From: Bacteroidaceae bacterium
Lineage (GTDB): Bacteria; Bacteroidota; Bacteroidia; Bacteroidales; Bacteroidaceae
Length of the DNA stretch: 38,037 bases
Assembly (NCBI GenBank): GCA_017534705.1
Contig: JAFXVU010000190.1
Location: forward strand, 1 to 38,037
Direction of reading: 5' to 3'
The number at the start of each line of letters is the position of its first letter. Position 1 is the stretch's first letter. Below the pieces are notes generated by a model. It did no database searches. It saw only the letters and a list, made by a program, of their open reading frames with translations, and had not been told where the DNA came from. The position numbers were made by a program, and so were the translations under genes. This document shows, piece by piece, positions 16,725 through 24,908 of the stretch.

Positions 16725-18857
16725 ATGAGAAAAATTTACTCAATTGCATTGTCAGCATTCTTGATGATTCCGATGGCGCTGAATGCTCAGACAATGACCA
16801 ACGAGAACGAGACGCTCGACGGCATGGGCTATCGTTTGGAGAAAGACGTCAATTTCCGCGACGGTTTTGTCAACGACAAGGAAATTGTACCTAACGACCA
16901 TTTCGAGTGGGGAGCAGTCGAGGAAGATGTCAGCATCAACGGCTATAATCCCACTAAGGTGGCCAATGAGAACCTTGAGTTCATGTCTATCCAGTTGGCT
17001 GGAAACGGTATTTCACTGGAGGCAGGTGGAGGTCTGAAATCCACTAGCAACGAACGCTGGATTGTGGTGAACGAACTGCGCGAAGGCCAAATCATCGCCT
17101 TCGACATCTCCGACACCAACGACACCACTCGCTTCGTGCCTAACTCCAACGCTTGCAACAGCAAGACTGGATGGGCCGACACATGGGTGGAACCACTTAT
17201 CGTAGAAGCCATCTCTGGTGAAGTTCACGCCATTCAGGAACTGGCTCAACAAGAGGTGGATACTTATCGCTACTTCAAGGTCATTAACTCGGGTTCCATG
17301 TATGCCAAGTTCAACGGAAAGGGAAGTTCCAACTACATCTACCGTATGCAGATTTGGACTCCTAAGGGCGAGGATGAAGTGGTGACTCCTCCAACCCTCA
17401 AACTGGGTATGGTCGATGGCACTCGTCGCGGTGTGGAATTCAAGCACGGTGTTTCAACTCTGGGTGCTGAGTGCACCACTTGGTGGGGAGTAGTTGAGCA
17501 GGGTGAAGTAGCGCTCTATCTTGAAGATACCGACGAGGTGGATCATATCGAGTATGTATATCAACTTGATGAGGAAGGCAACCAAGCTCTCGACGAGGAA
17601 GGCAATCCTATTGTCGTTGAAGAGATTACTGTTTACAAAAAGGTGCTTGTTCCTGCTGAAGGCGCTTATGGAGACCGTCAGTTCGTTGAGTCCGACGGCT
17701 ACGAAATTGTTGACGATGGTGACGATGTGGACGGTGATGGCTTCGTAACCATTGCTGCCGCTTCAGTTTCCGCTAATGGTGGTTTCTCAGAAATCGTTAC
17801 GCTGAAACTGGCTGTAGGAGAAATTCAGCTCAACGCTCCTACCCTCTCTCTGACGGCTCTGTCAGGCAACACACGCACATACACACTCGGTTGGACTAAC
17901 AATACACTTTGCGGTGAGCCATACAGATTCATCGTTGAGGTAGATGAGGCAAACGAGTATGAGTTCGAGAACGAGGGCATCGGACAGACTTTCGACGCTA
18001 AGGAAAGCATTAAAGTGACTGTACGTGTTGACGGTTACACTGATGGTATCAACGAAATGGATGAGCTCGACCTGGAGAACACAGATGTAAACAAAAAAGC
18101 TGTGGGCAACAACCAGAGCGAGGAGCACAACTGGGACTTCCAGAACCTTGGCGAGAGCGCTCTCGACAAGATTAACGGTAAGATCATCGATTACTATGTG
18201 CTGTTGGATGACGAAGAGAACGAAATCAAGCGTTACACCGTGGAGCAGTACGACAACGGTGAAGTTCCCGATGAGGAGTACGACAAACTCGTCAGCGTTC
18301 AGAAGTATTTCGGTTGGGATGGCGCCGATTCACGCAATGCCGCACGTCACTGGAGAACTTGGATTGCTGAGTATTACGTGAATGAGGAAGGTGAGACCAC
18401 AGACTCTATCCTCAGCACTTCTTATGCACAGGACCAGACTGGTATTTTCGACGGCCTTGTGGTTGACAACTCTCACCCCAATTACAGCACAATAGCTGTG
18501 TTCAACGACGGTAGTGGTATCTACTTCATGTCGAAAGGTACAGTGGAGATAGCAGACGTTCTGTATGGCGAATATGTTGGTGTAACCACCAATGGCGGTA
18601 CTACCATCTACAAATGCGAGAACGCCGAAGGTGGCTTCACTTTCGATGTGCCTAACGGTGCTTATCTCTACAGCATTGACATCTACACTTACAATGACCT
18701 GCCAATACCTGACGGCATCCAGCAGATTGCAACCGTAAAGAAGGTCGACGGCAATGTCTATAGCATCGACGGACGTATCGTCAGCCGCAATGCTTCGCTC
18801 AACGGACTCCAAAAGGGTCTCTACATCATGAACGGCAAGAAGTACATGGTGAAGTAG
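16725..18857 (+). CDS. Large acidic secreted protein of unknown function with C-terminal sorting-type tail
   Basis: I do not recognise the body of this 710-residue protein. It starts with a clear signal peptide (MRKIYSIALSAFLMIPMALNAQ). Residues about 25-210 look like one beta-rich domain, possibly a binding jelly-roll. Residues 215-450 contain repeated Ig-like strands and a very acidic loop (DDGDDVDGDGFVTIAA, near 330) that resembles a single EF-hand/dockerin calcium loop. Residues 460-680 form another beta-rich domain. The end, NVYSIDGRIVSRNASLNGLQ followed by KGLYIMNGKKYMVK, fits the type A sorting tail of type IX secretion. No catalytic motif is visible, so a surface binding or structural role is more likely than an enzyme. 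It follows GH31 but has its own promoter box and both genes have terminators, so they are separate units. Confidence 0.75.
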   Translation: MRKIYSIALSAFLMIPMALNAQTMTNENETLDGMGYRLEKDVNFRDGFVNDKEIVPNDHFEWGAVEEDVSINGYNPTKVANENLEFMSIQLAGNGISLEAGGGLKSTSNERWIVVNELREGQIIAFDISDTNDTTRFVPNSNACNSKTGWADTWVEPLIVEAISGEVHAIQELAQQEVDTYRYFKVINSGSMYAKFNGKGSSNYIYRMQIWTPKGEDEVVTPPTLKLGMVDGTRRGVEFKHGVSTLGAECTTWWGVVEQGEVALYLEDTDEVDHIEYVYQLDEEGNQALDEEGNPIVVEEITVYKKVLVPAEGAYGDRQFVESDGYEIVDDGDDVDGDGFVTIAAASVSANGGFSEIVTLKLAVGEIQLNAPTLSLTALSGNTRTYTLGWTNNTLCGEPYRFIVEVDEANEYEFENEGIGQTFDAKESIKVTVRVDGYTDGINEMDELDLENTDVNKKAVGNNQSEEHNWDFQNLGESALDKINGKIIDYYVLLDDEENEIKRYTVEQYDNGEVPDEEYDKLVSVQKYFGWDGADSRNAARHWRTWIAEYYVNEEGETTDSILSTSYAQDQTGIFDGLVVDNSHPNYSTIAVFNDGSGIYFMSKGTVEIADVLYGEYVGVTTNGGTTIYKCENAEGGFTFDVPNGAYLYSIDIYTYNDLPIPDGIQQIATVKKVDGNVYSIDGRIVSRNASLNGLQKGLYIMNGKKYMVK

Positions 18858-18891
18858 TAAACAACACCGTAAGAACTCTACTTACGCACAT

Positions 18892-18930
18892 AAAAAAGTG
18901 TCGCACCCCAAAGAATGCGGCACTTTTTTA
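18892..18930. terminator. Bidirectional terminator between the secreted-protein and nuclease genes
   Basis: AAAAAAGTGTCGCA (18892-18905) pairs with TGCGGCACTTTTTT (18916-18929), with one G-U pair and a 10-nt loop. It has T-tracts on both strands and lies between convergent stops at 18857 and 18950. Confidence 0.9.
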
Positions 18931-18949
18931 TTTCACAAACCCTGTGGAC

Positions 18950-19720
18950 TCACCACTCTTTCAAGTCGTTCATGTTTTCCACCATATCTTGAACGGATTT
19001 GTCAATCAAGGGGAAGAAATCAAATTCAGTGATGCGTTCTACTTCGCGGACACTATTCACATAATCGTGCTTCTTGCCATCAAGGGCTGTGTTCTTACAG
19101 ATGAAACCTATCGCCTTGGGACGGACATCGAGACAAAGCACTACCTTGAAAAAAGCATCTGGTACTGCCACTTTGTTTGGACCAATAGTCCTTATTTCGT
19201 TTTTTTTGTAAAAGATGGGGCCGCAGACAATATACACCTCGCCGTATTTGTTGGCCCATTGACGGCACAGCATTTCAATTTGGTTCCACATGCCCGTATT
19301 GAGCGCTGCGTGCTGCGGACAGACATTGGTCATCAGGAAGGTGTCGTACATAGCCTTGAAATCCCACTTGTTGTCACCTGCCGGGCAAAGGTGACCACGG
19401 CTCCAACCACTGCCTTTATAGTCCTGTGGTGTGGCACGCGGAATGGGCACATCCATATCCTCCATGAAATTCTGCAAACGTTTCTGAGGACCATTCGTAT
19501 GTTCTCTGGTCAAACGCCATGCCACAAAATTGGGCACACGTAAGTCTTTGTTATAACCGACGATATACCCTTCTCTGTAATAGACTTTATTCTCTATGCA
19601 CTTTGGCACGTGGGGTTCTTCGAATGGCTTCTGTGCGGCTATATTTAACACCTCAGACAGAAGCAAACACAGGAAGAAGCAACAACGGCTATAAGAACGC
19701 ATGCATAGCATAGTGGTCAA
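18950..19720 (-). CDS. Secreted DNA/RNA non-specific endonuclease (NUC1 type)
   Basis: A 256-residue member of the beta-beta-alpha-Me nuclease family (PF01223). GWSRGHLCPAGD holds the catalytic His (H110, counting from the ATG at 19720) in an SRGH variant of the usual DRGH. MTNVCPQHAALNTGMWNQIE gives N141 and E149 for the metal site. A hydrophobic N-terminal stretch (CCFFLCLLLSEVLNIAAQ) indicates export. Starts at 19720, 19711 and 19702 are all possible; the third, MRSYSRCC, gives the most normal signal peptide. Such enzymes degrade extracellular nucleic acids for nutrient supply. No immunity-protein gene is adjacent, so a toxin role is unlikely. The next gene upstream encodes a small lipoprotein; a hairpin separates them. 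Confidence 0.88.
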   Translation of the reverse strand: MTTMLCMRSYSRCCFFLCLLLSEVLNIAAQKPFEEPHVPKCIENKVYYREGYIVGYNKDLRVPNFVAWRLTREHTNGPQKRLQNFMEDMDVPIPRATPQDYKGSGWSRGHLCPAGDNKWDFKAMYDTFLMTNVCPQHAALNTGMWNQIEMLCRQWANKYGEVYIVCGPIFYKKNEIRTIGPNKVAVPDAFFKVVLCLDVRPKAIGFICKNTALDGKKHDYVNSVREVERITEFDFFPLIDKSVQDMVENMNDLKEW

Positions 19721-19749
19721 TTTCTTTTAATGTAATGATATAAGATAGT

Positions 19750-19776
19750 AGAGACGGGGGGGTAGCCCCCGTCTCT
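19750..19776 (-). terminator. Strong hairpin after the lipoprotein gene
   Basis: AGAGACGGGGG (19750-19760) and CCCCCGTCTCT (19766-19776) form a perfect 11-bp GC-rich stem with a 5-nt loop, between the lipoprotein stop and the nuclease start. A T-tract is lacking, so termination may be partial. Confidence 0.65.
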
Positions 19777-19795
19777 TTAATCGTTGAGAACGCTT

Positions 19796-20167
19796 TTAAT
19801 TGAAGATGTCGGATAGTTCGTCGAGCGCACCTTCAACCTCGTCTTTGAGGTCCTCAAGGTTGTTGAGGAAATCGCGCAGAGATGACTTTGCGAAGATACC
19901 TTGGCACTTGCCTTTCATCTTGCGGATTTGCTTTTTCTGATCCTTGGTATACTCCGACTTGTACTTGTCCACCTCGTTGCAGATTTCATTGAACTCATCA
20001 GCGGCTTTCTCCCACTGCCCCTCATCGTAGGTAGAACTCTTCTTTTCCAACTGCTCGGTGAAACGCTCCAGACGGTCGTAAGCCATCTGCTTCTTGTCGC
20101 ATGAAGACAACAGAAGCGTGAAACAAAGCATCAATGCAGATGCCAAAAAGAATGAATACTTTTTCAT
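19796..20167 (-). CDS. Small helical lipoprotein of unknown function
   Basis: A 123-residue protein with a lipoprotein signal peptide and lipobox LLSSC (Cys about residue 23), so it is probably lipid-anchored. The mature part is almost entirely charged helix (RLERFTEQLEKKSSTYDEGQ ... DLKDEVEGALDELSDIFN) and should form a helical bundle. It resembles small Bacteroidales lipoproteins annotated only as DUF6565-like; I cannot confirm that assignment by eye. No catalytic motif is present. It is upstream of the nuclease gene and downstream of the BrkB gene on the same strand, with 165 nt to the latter, and is probably its own unit. No clear TAnnTTTG box could be found in front of it. Confidence 0.75.
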   Translation of the reverse strand: MKKYSFFLASALMLCFTLLLSSCDKKQMAYDRLERFTEQLEKKSSTYDEGQWEKAADEFNEICNEVDKYKSEYTKDQKKQIRKMKGKCQGIFAKSSLRDFLNNLEDLKDEVEGALDELSDIFN

Positions 20168-20332
20168 TTTGATTCTGGTTTTTATTGTGTTGTTTGATTT
20201 GATGATTGTTCGAATTGATGCTATTTGTTGTATTTAATAAAAATGTAAAGTAAATAGAGGCTTTCGATTCCAACATCCCATAGAGATGTCCAAGCCACAC
20301 ATCCTATAGATAGTTATTTCTATCGGTTTCTA

Positions 20333-21661
20333 TCAATAGATTTTCTTTTTTCCCATCTCGGTGAGGAACTGTTGGTAGCAAGCATCGAAGTCGGTGAGAA
20401 TGGTATCAATGTCCTTGTCACCCGTCTCACATTGAAGGTCCGACATCGTGACATCGTGTAAGTCTTCCATTCTCTTAATCATCTCAGCAAGACTGATACG
20501 GGCGATGTCTTCAGCTGGTTGGTAGGTTGACTCGTCTTCAGACTTAGCAGTTATATTCTCGCTGAGGATGTTCGCGCGGCATAATTGAGTAAGCAGTTCC
20601 TTAATGATGCTGATGGGATAGTTGGTCGCCTTCTTGATGTCGAAAGCAGTCATCGGAGATTCTCCATTAGCAAAACGCTTGAAAATCATCTTCAGTATCA
20701 CAGCACTCATCCGCATGCGGTAACGGTGACTCACATGACTCGACTGGAGATTGAACATGAAGTCCTCGTGGTTTTGACTGGCATAATTGTACTGCGCAAA
20801 GAAAAGAATGATATACCAAACAAAAAGCATCCATAACATGAACAGTGGCAAAGCGGCAAGAGAACCATAAATGCGGTTGTAGCTGGAAAGCAGTATCTGT
20901 CCATGCACATAAATGTATTGAAGCGCAGACATGAACAGACTTGCTAGAATGGCTGGCAGAATGGCTGTAGACACACGCACCCTAGTATTGGGAATAAGCA
21001 CATACATGCAGATGAACACCACGGTCATGAAAAGGAATGGTGATATCTGAATCAGAAACTTGGCCATCGGACCAAGCATCTCATAGCCCTGAAGGCTGTT
21101 GGCCACATTATAAGAAAAAATATTGATACCCGAGATAATGATGATCAGTATCGGAAGAATGAAAAGCATAGCCACATACTCCGTGAGCATTCGCTTGAGT
21201 GGTCGGTAGGATTCCACGTCCCATATCATATTGAAAACATGTTCAACATTGCGGATGAGCATCGTAATACTGTAGAGCATCAGGATGATACCGAAACCAA
21301 TCACCACATAACCCTGGGCATTAGTAAGATAAGACTTCGACAGGTTGAGTATTTCCTCAGCTATCTGGGGCTGGGAGGAGAAGACATCACGGACACTGCT
21401 TTCAATATAATTGCCGAATCCGAATCCTTGAGCAATAGCGAAAAGAAGAGCCACCATAGGCACAATGGCGAATATCGTGCTGAAAGCGAGGGATGTGGCA
21501 TAGTCAATCAATTCTTTCTTGATGAAAAGACGGCCAGCCGTGTATAATTGGCTGCATCCACGCTTCACTAAACGGACAAACCAGTTGTCGTGGTCGTTCA
21601 CCCACATGCCTTTGCCGATGAACACCGACACATAATCACGGAATTTCTTAATCTTGGCCAT
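20333..21661 (-). CDS. YihY/BrkB-family inner-membrane protein
   Basis: A 442-residue protein with about six membrane segments between residues 50 and 300. The signature YATSLAFSTIFAIVPMVALL near residue 53 and the later LPLFMLWMLFVWYIILFFAQ are typical of the YihY/BrkB family, once mislabelled RNase BN. The C-terminal 130 residues are soluble and include a winged-helix-like stretch (NGESPMTAFDIKKATNYPIS), an extension seen in Bacteroidetes members. The function is not established; transport or envelope roles have been proposed. It lies 17 nt after the cyclophilin-like gene, so the two form an operon. Confidence 0.9.
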   Translation of the reverse strand: MAKIKKFRDYVSVFIGKGMWVNDHDNWFVRLVKRGCSQLYTAGRLFIKKELIDYATSLAFSTIFAIVPMVALLFAIAQGFGFGNYIESSVRDVFSSQPQIAEEILNLSKSYLTNAQGYVVIGFGIILMLYSITMLIRNVEHVFNMIWDVESYRPLKRMLTEYVAMLFILPILIIIISGINIFSYNVANSLQGYEMLGPMAKFLIQISPFLFMTVVFICMYVLIPNTRVRVSTAILPAILASLFMSALQYIYVHGQILLSSYNRIYGSLAALPLFMLWMLFVWYIILFFAQYNYASQNHEDFMFNLQSSHVSHRYRMRMSAVILKMIFKRFANGESPMTAFDIKKATNYPISIIKELLTQLCRANILSENITAKSEDESTYQPAEDIARISLAEMIKRMEDLHDVTMSDLQCETGDKDIDTILTDFDACYQQFLTEMGKKKIY

Positions 21662-21677
21662 AGGTGAACTGATTTAA

Positions 21678-22031
21678 TCATTCTGAAGTGATATTCACTG
21701 CCACTACCCGTTCTTTATCAAAGAGAGGTGTGATGTCGCCCTTGATGTCACCGATATGGACCACCTTGTAAGGAGACAGATTCACATTCTTCAAAACAAG
21801 TACAAAAGCATTCCAAAGACTGAAATAATACACTGAACAACATCGAATGCGTGAAGTGGCACCCTCGCTGTCATCCACAAGTGGCTCTTGGAGCGTACAT
21901 GTGAACTCATTGCTGAGCGAACGGACCAATCTGACCTGCAAGGGCAGTTTATTGTAAAAATCCAAAGCCGTCGGATTGTTTTCCAACTCCAAAGGAAAGA
22001 CTTGGTTTTTAATTTCTATCTGAACAGTCAT
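21678..22031 (-). CDS. Cyclophilin-like fold protein, divergent
   Basis: A 117-residue soluble protein without signal peptide. The pattern IEIKNQVFPLELENNPTALD, FYNKLPLQVRL, CSVYYFSLWNAFVLVL and VHIGDIKGDI follows the order of strands in the small bacterial cyclophilin-like family (PF18050). The middle region is poorly conserved and the usual Gly-Asp-Leu stretch is altered. Proteins of this family have no established peptidyl-prolyl isomerase activity. It is the first gene of a two-gene minus-strand unit with the BrkB-like protein. The assignment is moderate; a different beta-barrel fold cannot be excluded. Confidence 0.6.
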   Translation of the reverse strand: MTVQIEIKNQVFPLELENNPTALDFYNKLPLQVRLVRSLSNEFTCTLQEPLVDDSEGATSRIRCCSVYYFSLWNAFVLVLKNVNLSPYKVVHIGDIKGDITPLFDKERVVAVNITSE

Positions 22032-22131
22032 TATACTTTGTTTGATTATTGAAAAGAAGAGACTTTAGCAATCTGAATGAACTTAAAAAAAGTAACAGCA
22101 ATGAAAGTCCCTATCTTATTTTACACTTATG

Positions 22132-22139
22132 CAAAAGTA
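22132..22139 (-). promoter_or_regulatory. -7 box of the cyclophilin-like/BrkB unit
   Basis: TACTTTTG on the minus strand fits TAnnTTTG, 100 nt before the ATG at 22031. No -33 match. The remaining part of this 324-bp gap (22140-22343) is AT-rich and shows nothing else. Confidence 0.45.
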
Positions 22140-22343
22140 AACAAAAAAAGCAGAACTATGTCATTTTGACCATTTATTTCTTCACCAAAAAGCCTTTTTA
22201 GGGTAATTCCAAACAATTTCATTCCCAAAAAGAACAATTTTCAAAACATATAGTATGACGAGTAACGTATTACTTGGGATAAAGAAAATGACATCATCCA
22301 CCGATTATTTCTATGAAAGTCCACAATTAAGACAAAAAAACAC

Positions 22344-22351
22344 TAATTTTG
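22344..22351 (+). promoter_or_regulatory. -7 box immediately upstream of recF
   Basis: TAATTTTG ends only 4 nt before the recF ATG at 22356. With the usual spacing the transcript would start at or next to the ATG. No TTTG is present at -33. Confidence 0.5.
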
Positions 22352-22355
22352 CAGT

Positions 22356-23471
22356 ATGATACTGAAACACCTAAGCATACTCAACTATAAGAACATCCCT
22401 GAGGCGGAAATGACTTTCTCGCCAAAGATTAACTGTCTGATAGGCAGCAATGGCGAAGGAAAGACCAACATCCTCGACGCCATTTATTTCCTATCGTTCA
22501 CCAAGAGTGCCAGCAATGCCATCGACTCTATGAACGTCAGACATGGAGAGGAGGTCATGATGGTCCAGGGTGTTTATGACCTCAACGGGACAGACGAAAC
22601 CGTGAACTGTGCCATGAAAATCCACCAGCGCAAACGACTGATGCGCAACAAGAAAGAATACAAACGGCTTACTGAGCACATCGGACTGCTACCTCTCATC
22701 ATGGTCTCACCAAACGACATCTTCCTTGTCAGCGGTGGAAGTGATGAAAGACGCAAGTTCATCGATGGGCTCATCTCACAACTCCAACCCGACTACCTCC
22801 ACTTGCTAGCTCGATACAATCAAGCACTCACACAACGCAACAAACTACTGAAGCAAGAAGAGGAGCCTGACATCATGCTCATGGAGACCTACGAGGAAGA
22901 GATGGCTGACACTGGGGAGCAAATCCACGCCAGGCGTAAAGCGCTCATCAACGAACTTATACCCGTCTTTCAGCACTACTACAAACGGATAGCAGGTGAA
23001 ATGGAAAAGGTTAGTCTCAACTATACCAGCCACTGTGAACGAGGGAAACTGATTGACATCATCCAGCGCGACCGGATTAAAGACAGAATAGTTGGATACT
23101 CACTTCATGGGATACATAAGGACGAACTCGAGATGACCCTTGACGGATATCCCCTCAAGAAAGAAGCGTCCCAAGGACAGAACAAAACATACCTTGTTGC
23201 GTTAAAACTGGCCCAGTTCGAGTTTCTCAAGCAAACAGGCAGTCACACCACCCCACTTTTATTGCTTGACGATATCTTTGACAAACTTGACGCTAAACGC
23301 GTGGAGAGTATTGTCAATCTCGTTTGCGACAACCAGTTCGGTCAAATCTTCATCACTGACACCAATAGGGAGAACCTAGACAAAATCCTCAAGCAAACAA
23401 CCAACGATTTCAAAATCTTCACCGTCAGAAACGGAGAAGCAACCAGCGAGATAGACTCTCGAGCAGAATAA
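22356..23471 (+). CDS. recF: DNA replication/repair protein RecF
   Basis: A 371-residue SMC-like ATPase that, with RecO and RecR, helps load RecA on gapped DNA. Walker A GSNGEGKT is at residues 30-37, the ABC-type signature is in KEASQGQNKTYLV, and Walker B is PLLLLDDIFDKLD. Length is normal. The start MILKHLSILNYKNI matches the family N-terminus, so the ATG at 22356 is secure even though a promoter box sits only 4 nt before it. It is followed after 135 AT-rich nt by dciA, an arrangement common in Bacteroidetes. It is not next to dnaA or dnaN here. Confidence 0.96.
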   Translation: MILKHLSILNYKNIPEAEMTFSPKINCLIGSNGEGKTNILDAIYFLSFTKSASNAIDSMNVRHGEEVMMVQGVYDLNGTDETVNCAMKIHQRKRLMRNKKEYKRLTEHIGLLPLIMVSPNDIFLVSGGSDERRKFIDGLISQLQPDYLHLLARYNQALTQRNKLLKQEEEPDIMLMETYEEEMADTGEQIHARRKALINELIPVFQHYYKRIAGEMEKVSLNYTSHCERGKLIDIIQRDRIKDRIVGYSLHGIHKDELEMTLDGYPLKKEASQGQNKTYLVALKLAQFEFLKQTGSHTTPLLLLDDIFDKLDAKRVESIVNLVCDNQFGQIFITDTNRENLDKILKQTTNDFKIFTVRNGEATSEIDSRAE

Positions 23472-23606
23472 AAAGGGTAAACTTGATAATAAATATACTA
23501 GATTAACGTATAAAACAAGTCACTAAATAAAGAAAAATTAAAATTCAAGTAAAACTTTAACATATAAATATAATAATCATAATTTCAATTAATTATAAAT
23601 AGAATA

Positions 23607-23897
23607 ATGAAACGAAGTAAAACAGAAAGTCTTGAACAGTTGATTCATGTATTTCTCAGAGAACAAGGACTTGAAACTCCCTACAACGAATACAAACTGG
23701 TGAATGCTTGGCCAGAAGTTGTAGGCGATGTCATCTCGTCATATACGGGTAATATTTTCATTAAAAGTCAGGTGCTCCATGTGGAAATAAAATCACCCGC
23801 CCTACGTCAGGAATTGCTTATGCGGCGCTCGTTGTTAAAGGACAAACTCAACAACCATGTCGGCGCACAGGTTATCACCGACATCGCCTTCCACTGA
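23607..23897 (+). CDS. dciA: DciA-like protein (DUF721), replicative helicase loader/operator
   Basis: A 96-residue protein matching DUF721: ESLEQLIHVFLREQGLETPY, then VNAWPEVVGDVISSYTGNIF and LHVEIKSPALRQELLMRRSL, the KH-like domain core. DciA is the ancestral partner of the DnaB helicase in bacteria without DnaC or DnaI. Its place directly after recF supports the assignment. This is the short form with little of the disordered tail found in other phyla. The upstream 135 nt are AT-rich with no obvious promoter, so co-transcription with recF is plausible. Confidence 0.88.
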   Translation: MKRSKTESLEQLIHVFLREQGLETPYNEYKLVNAWPEVVGDVISSYTGNIFIKSQVLHVEIKSPALRQELLMRRSLLKDKLNNHVGAQVITDIAFH

Positions 23898-24048
23898 AGC
23901 TTATAGCCAAGATAGAAAAATGCAGATTATTCTTCGACATGACATCCACTGCATTTAAATCTCAAGATAAAACAACCATGAAAAGCAGAAAAAACACAAT
24001 TAAAGCACTTTTTTTCGATTTTTATCATGCTAATTGCGGAAAAACCTA

Positions 24049-24056
24049 TAAATTTG
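24049..24056 (+). promoter_or_regulatory. -7 box upstream of the TPR-ribH unit
   Basis: TAAATTTG, about 147 nt before the ATG at 24204. The -33 site does not match. The 306-bp gap shows no other feature, so the leader would be rather long and without an evident structure. Confidence 0.5.
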
Positions 24057-24203
24057 CATGTTTTTTGTGAACAGACAGCTGAAAAGCCTCCAAATTGAAC
24101 AATTCTATAATATATATGACCTGTAGTTTCTCTTGCATCTACTAGGATTTACAGTATTTATAGCAAATAACATCGCCAATAAAATTAAAACAACAATAAA
24201 AAA

Positions 24204-24908
24204 ATGGCAAACACTAAGAAAATCAAGGTAAAGACAAAAACCGAGAAAAAAGAAGAAGAAGCCATAGGGCTTGACATCCAATTGTCGAAGTCAGAGGCAT
24301 TTATCGAAAAGAACCTGAAGGCTATCCTGATAGGTCTTGCAGCAGTGATTATCATTGTCGCTGGTGTGTTCATCTGGAAAAACCACATGAATAGTGTGGA
24401 AAAGAAGGCACAAGTTGCTATTCGAACAAGCCAGACACTCTTCGGCCAGCAGCAGTGGGACAATGCACTCAAGGGCGACGGAGCCAACAACATCGGTTTC
24501 CTGCGCATCATAGATGAGTACAGCGGTACAAAGACTGCAAACCTTGCCAAACTTTATGCAGCTATCTGCTACGCAAAGACGGAGAAATATGACGAAGCCA
24601 TTAAGTATTTCGAGGATTTCTCCCCCAAGAGTGACCAGATGATTTCACCTGCAGCTGTAGCCGCTCTCGGCAACTGTTATGTGGAGAAAGGCGAGACAGC
24701 AAAAGGTGCCGAGACACTTGTAAAGGCTGCCAAGAGCGCCAACAACGATGCCGTCAGCCCAGTATTCCTCGTACAGGCCGCTCACCTCTATAAATCACTG
24801 AACCAGAACGATAAGGCTCTTGAACTTTACAAAGAAGTAAAGGACAAATACTTCCGTTCACCACTCAGCTCTCAGGTAGAAAAATATATTGAAGAATTGT
24901 CGAAATAA
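24204..24908 (+). CDS. Membrane-anchored TPR protein, YfgM-like
   Basis: A 234-residue protein. A short lysine-rich cytoplasmic N-terminus (KKIKVKTKTEKKEEE) is followed by a single membrane helix AILIGLAAVIIIVAGVFIW (about 47-65). The rest is a periplasmic domain of TPR-like helical pairs (LAKLYAAICYAKTEKYDEAI, VAALGNCYVEKGETAKGAET, VQAAHLYKSLNQNDKALELY). The layout resembles YfgM/TPR_21 proteins, which in proteobacteria work with periplasmic chaperones at the Sec translocon. Whether that role holds here is unknown. Its stop codon is directly followed by the ribH ATG. Confidence 0.85.
   Translation: MANTKKIKVKTKTEKKEEEAIGLDIQLSKSEAFIEKNLKAILIGLAAVIIIVAGVFIWKNHMNSVEKKAQVAIRTSQTLFGQQQWDNALKGDGANNIGFLRIIDEYSGTKTANLAKLYAAICYAKTEKYDEAIKYFEDFSPKSDQMISPAAVAALGNCYVEKGETAKGAETLVKAAKSANNDAVSPVFLVQAAHLYKSLNQNDKALELYKEVKDKYFRSPLSSQVEKYIEELSK

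Noticed and set aside
18950..20167. Nuclease and lipoprotein genes as a toxin-immunity pair
   Set aside because: The nuclease has a plain signal peptide with no toxin-delivery domain, the lipoprotein shows no nuclease-inhibitor features, and a hairpin separates them.
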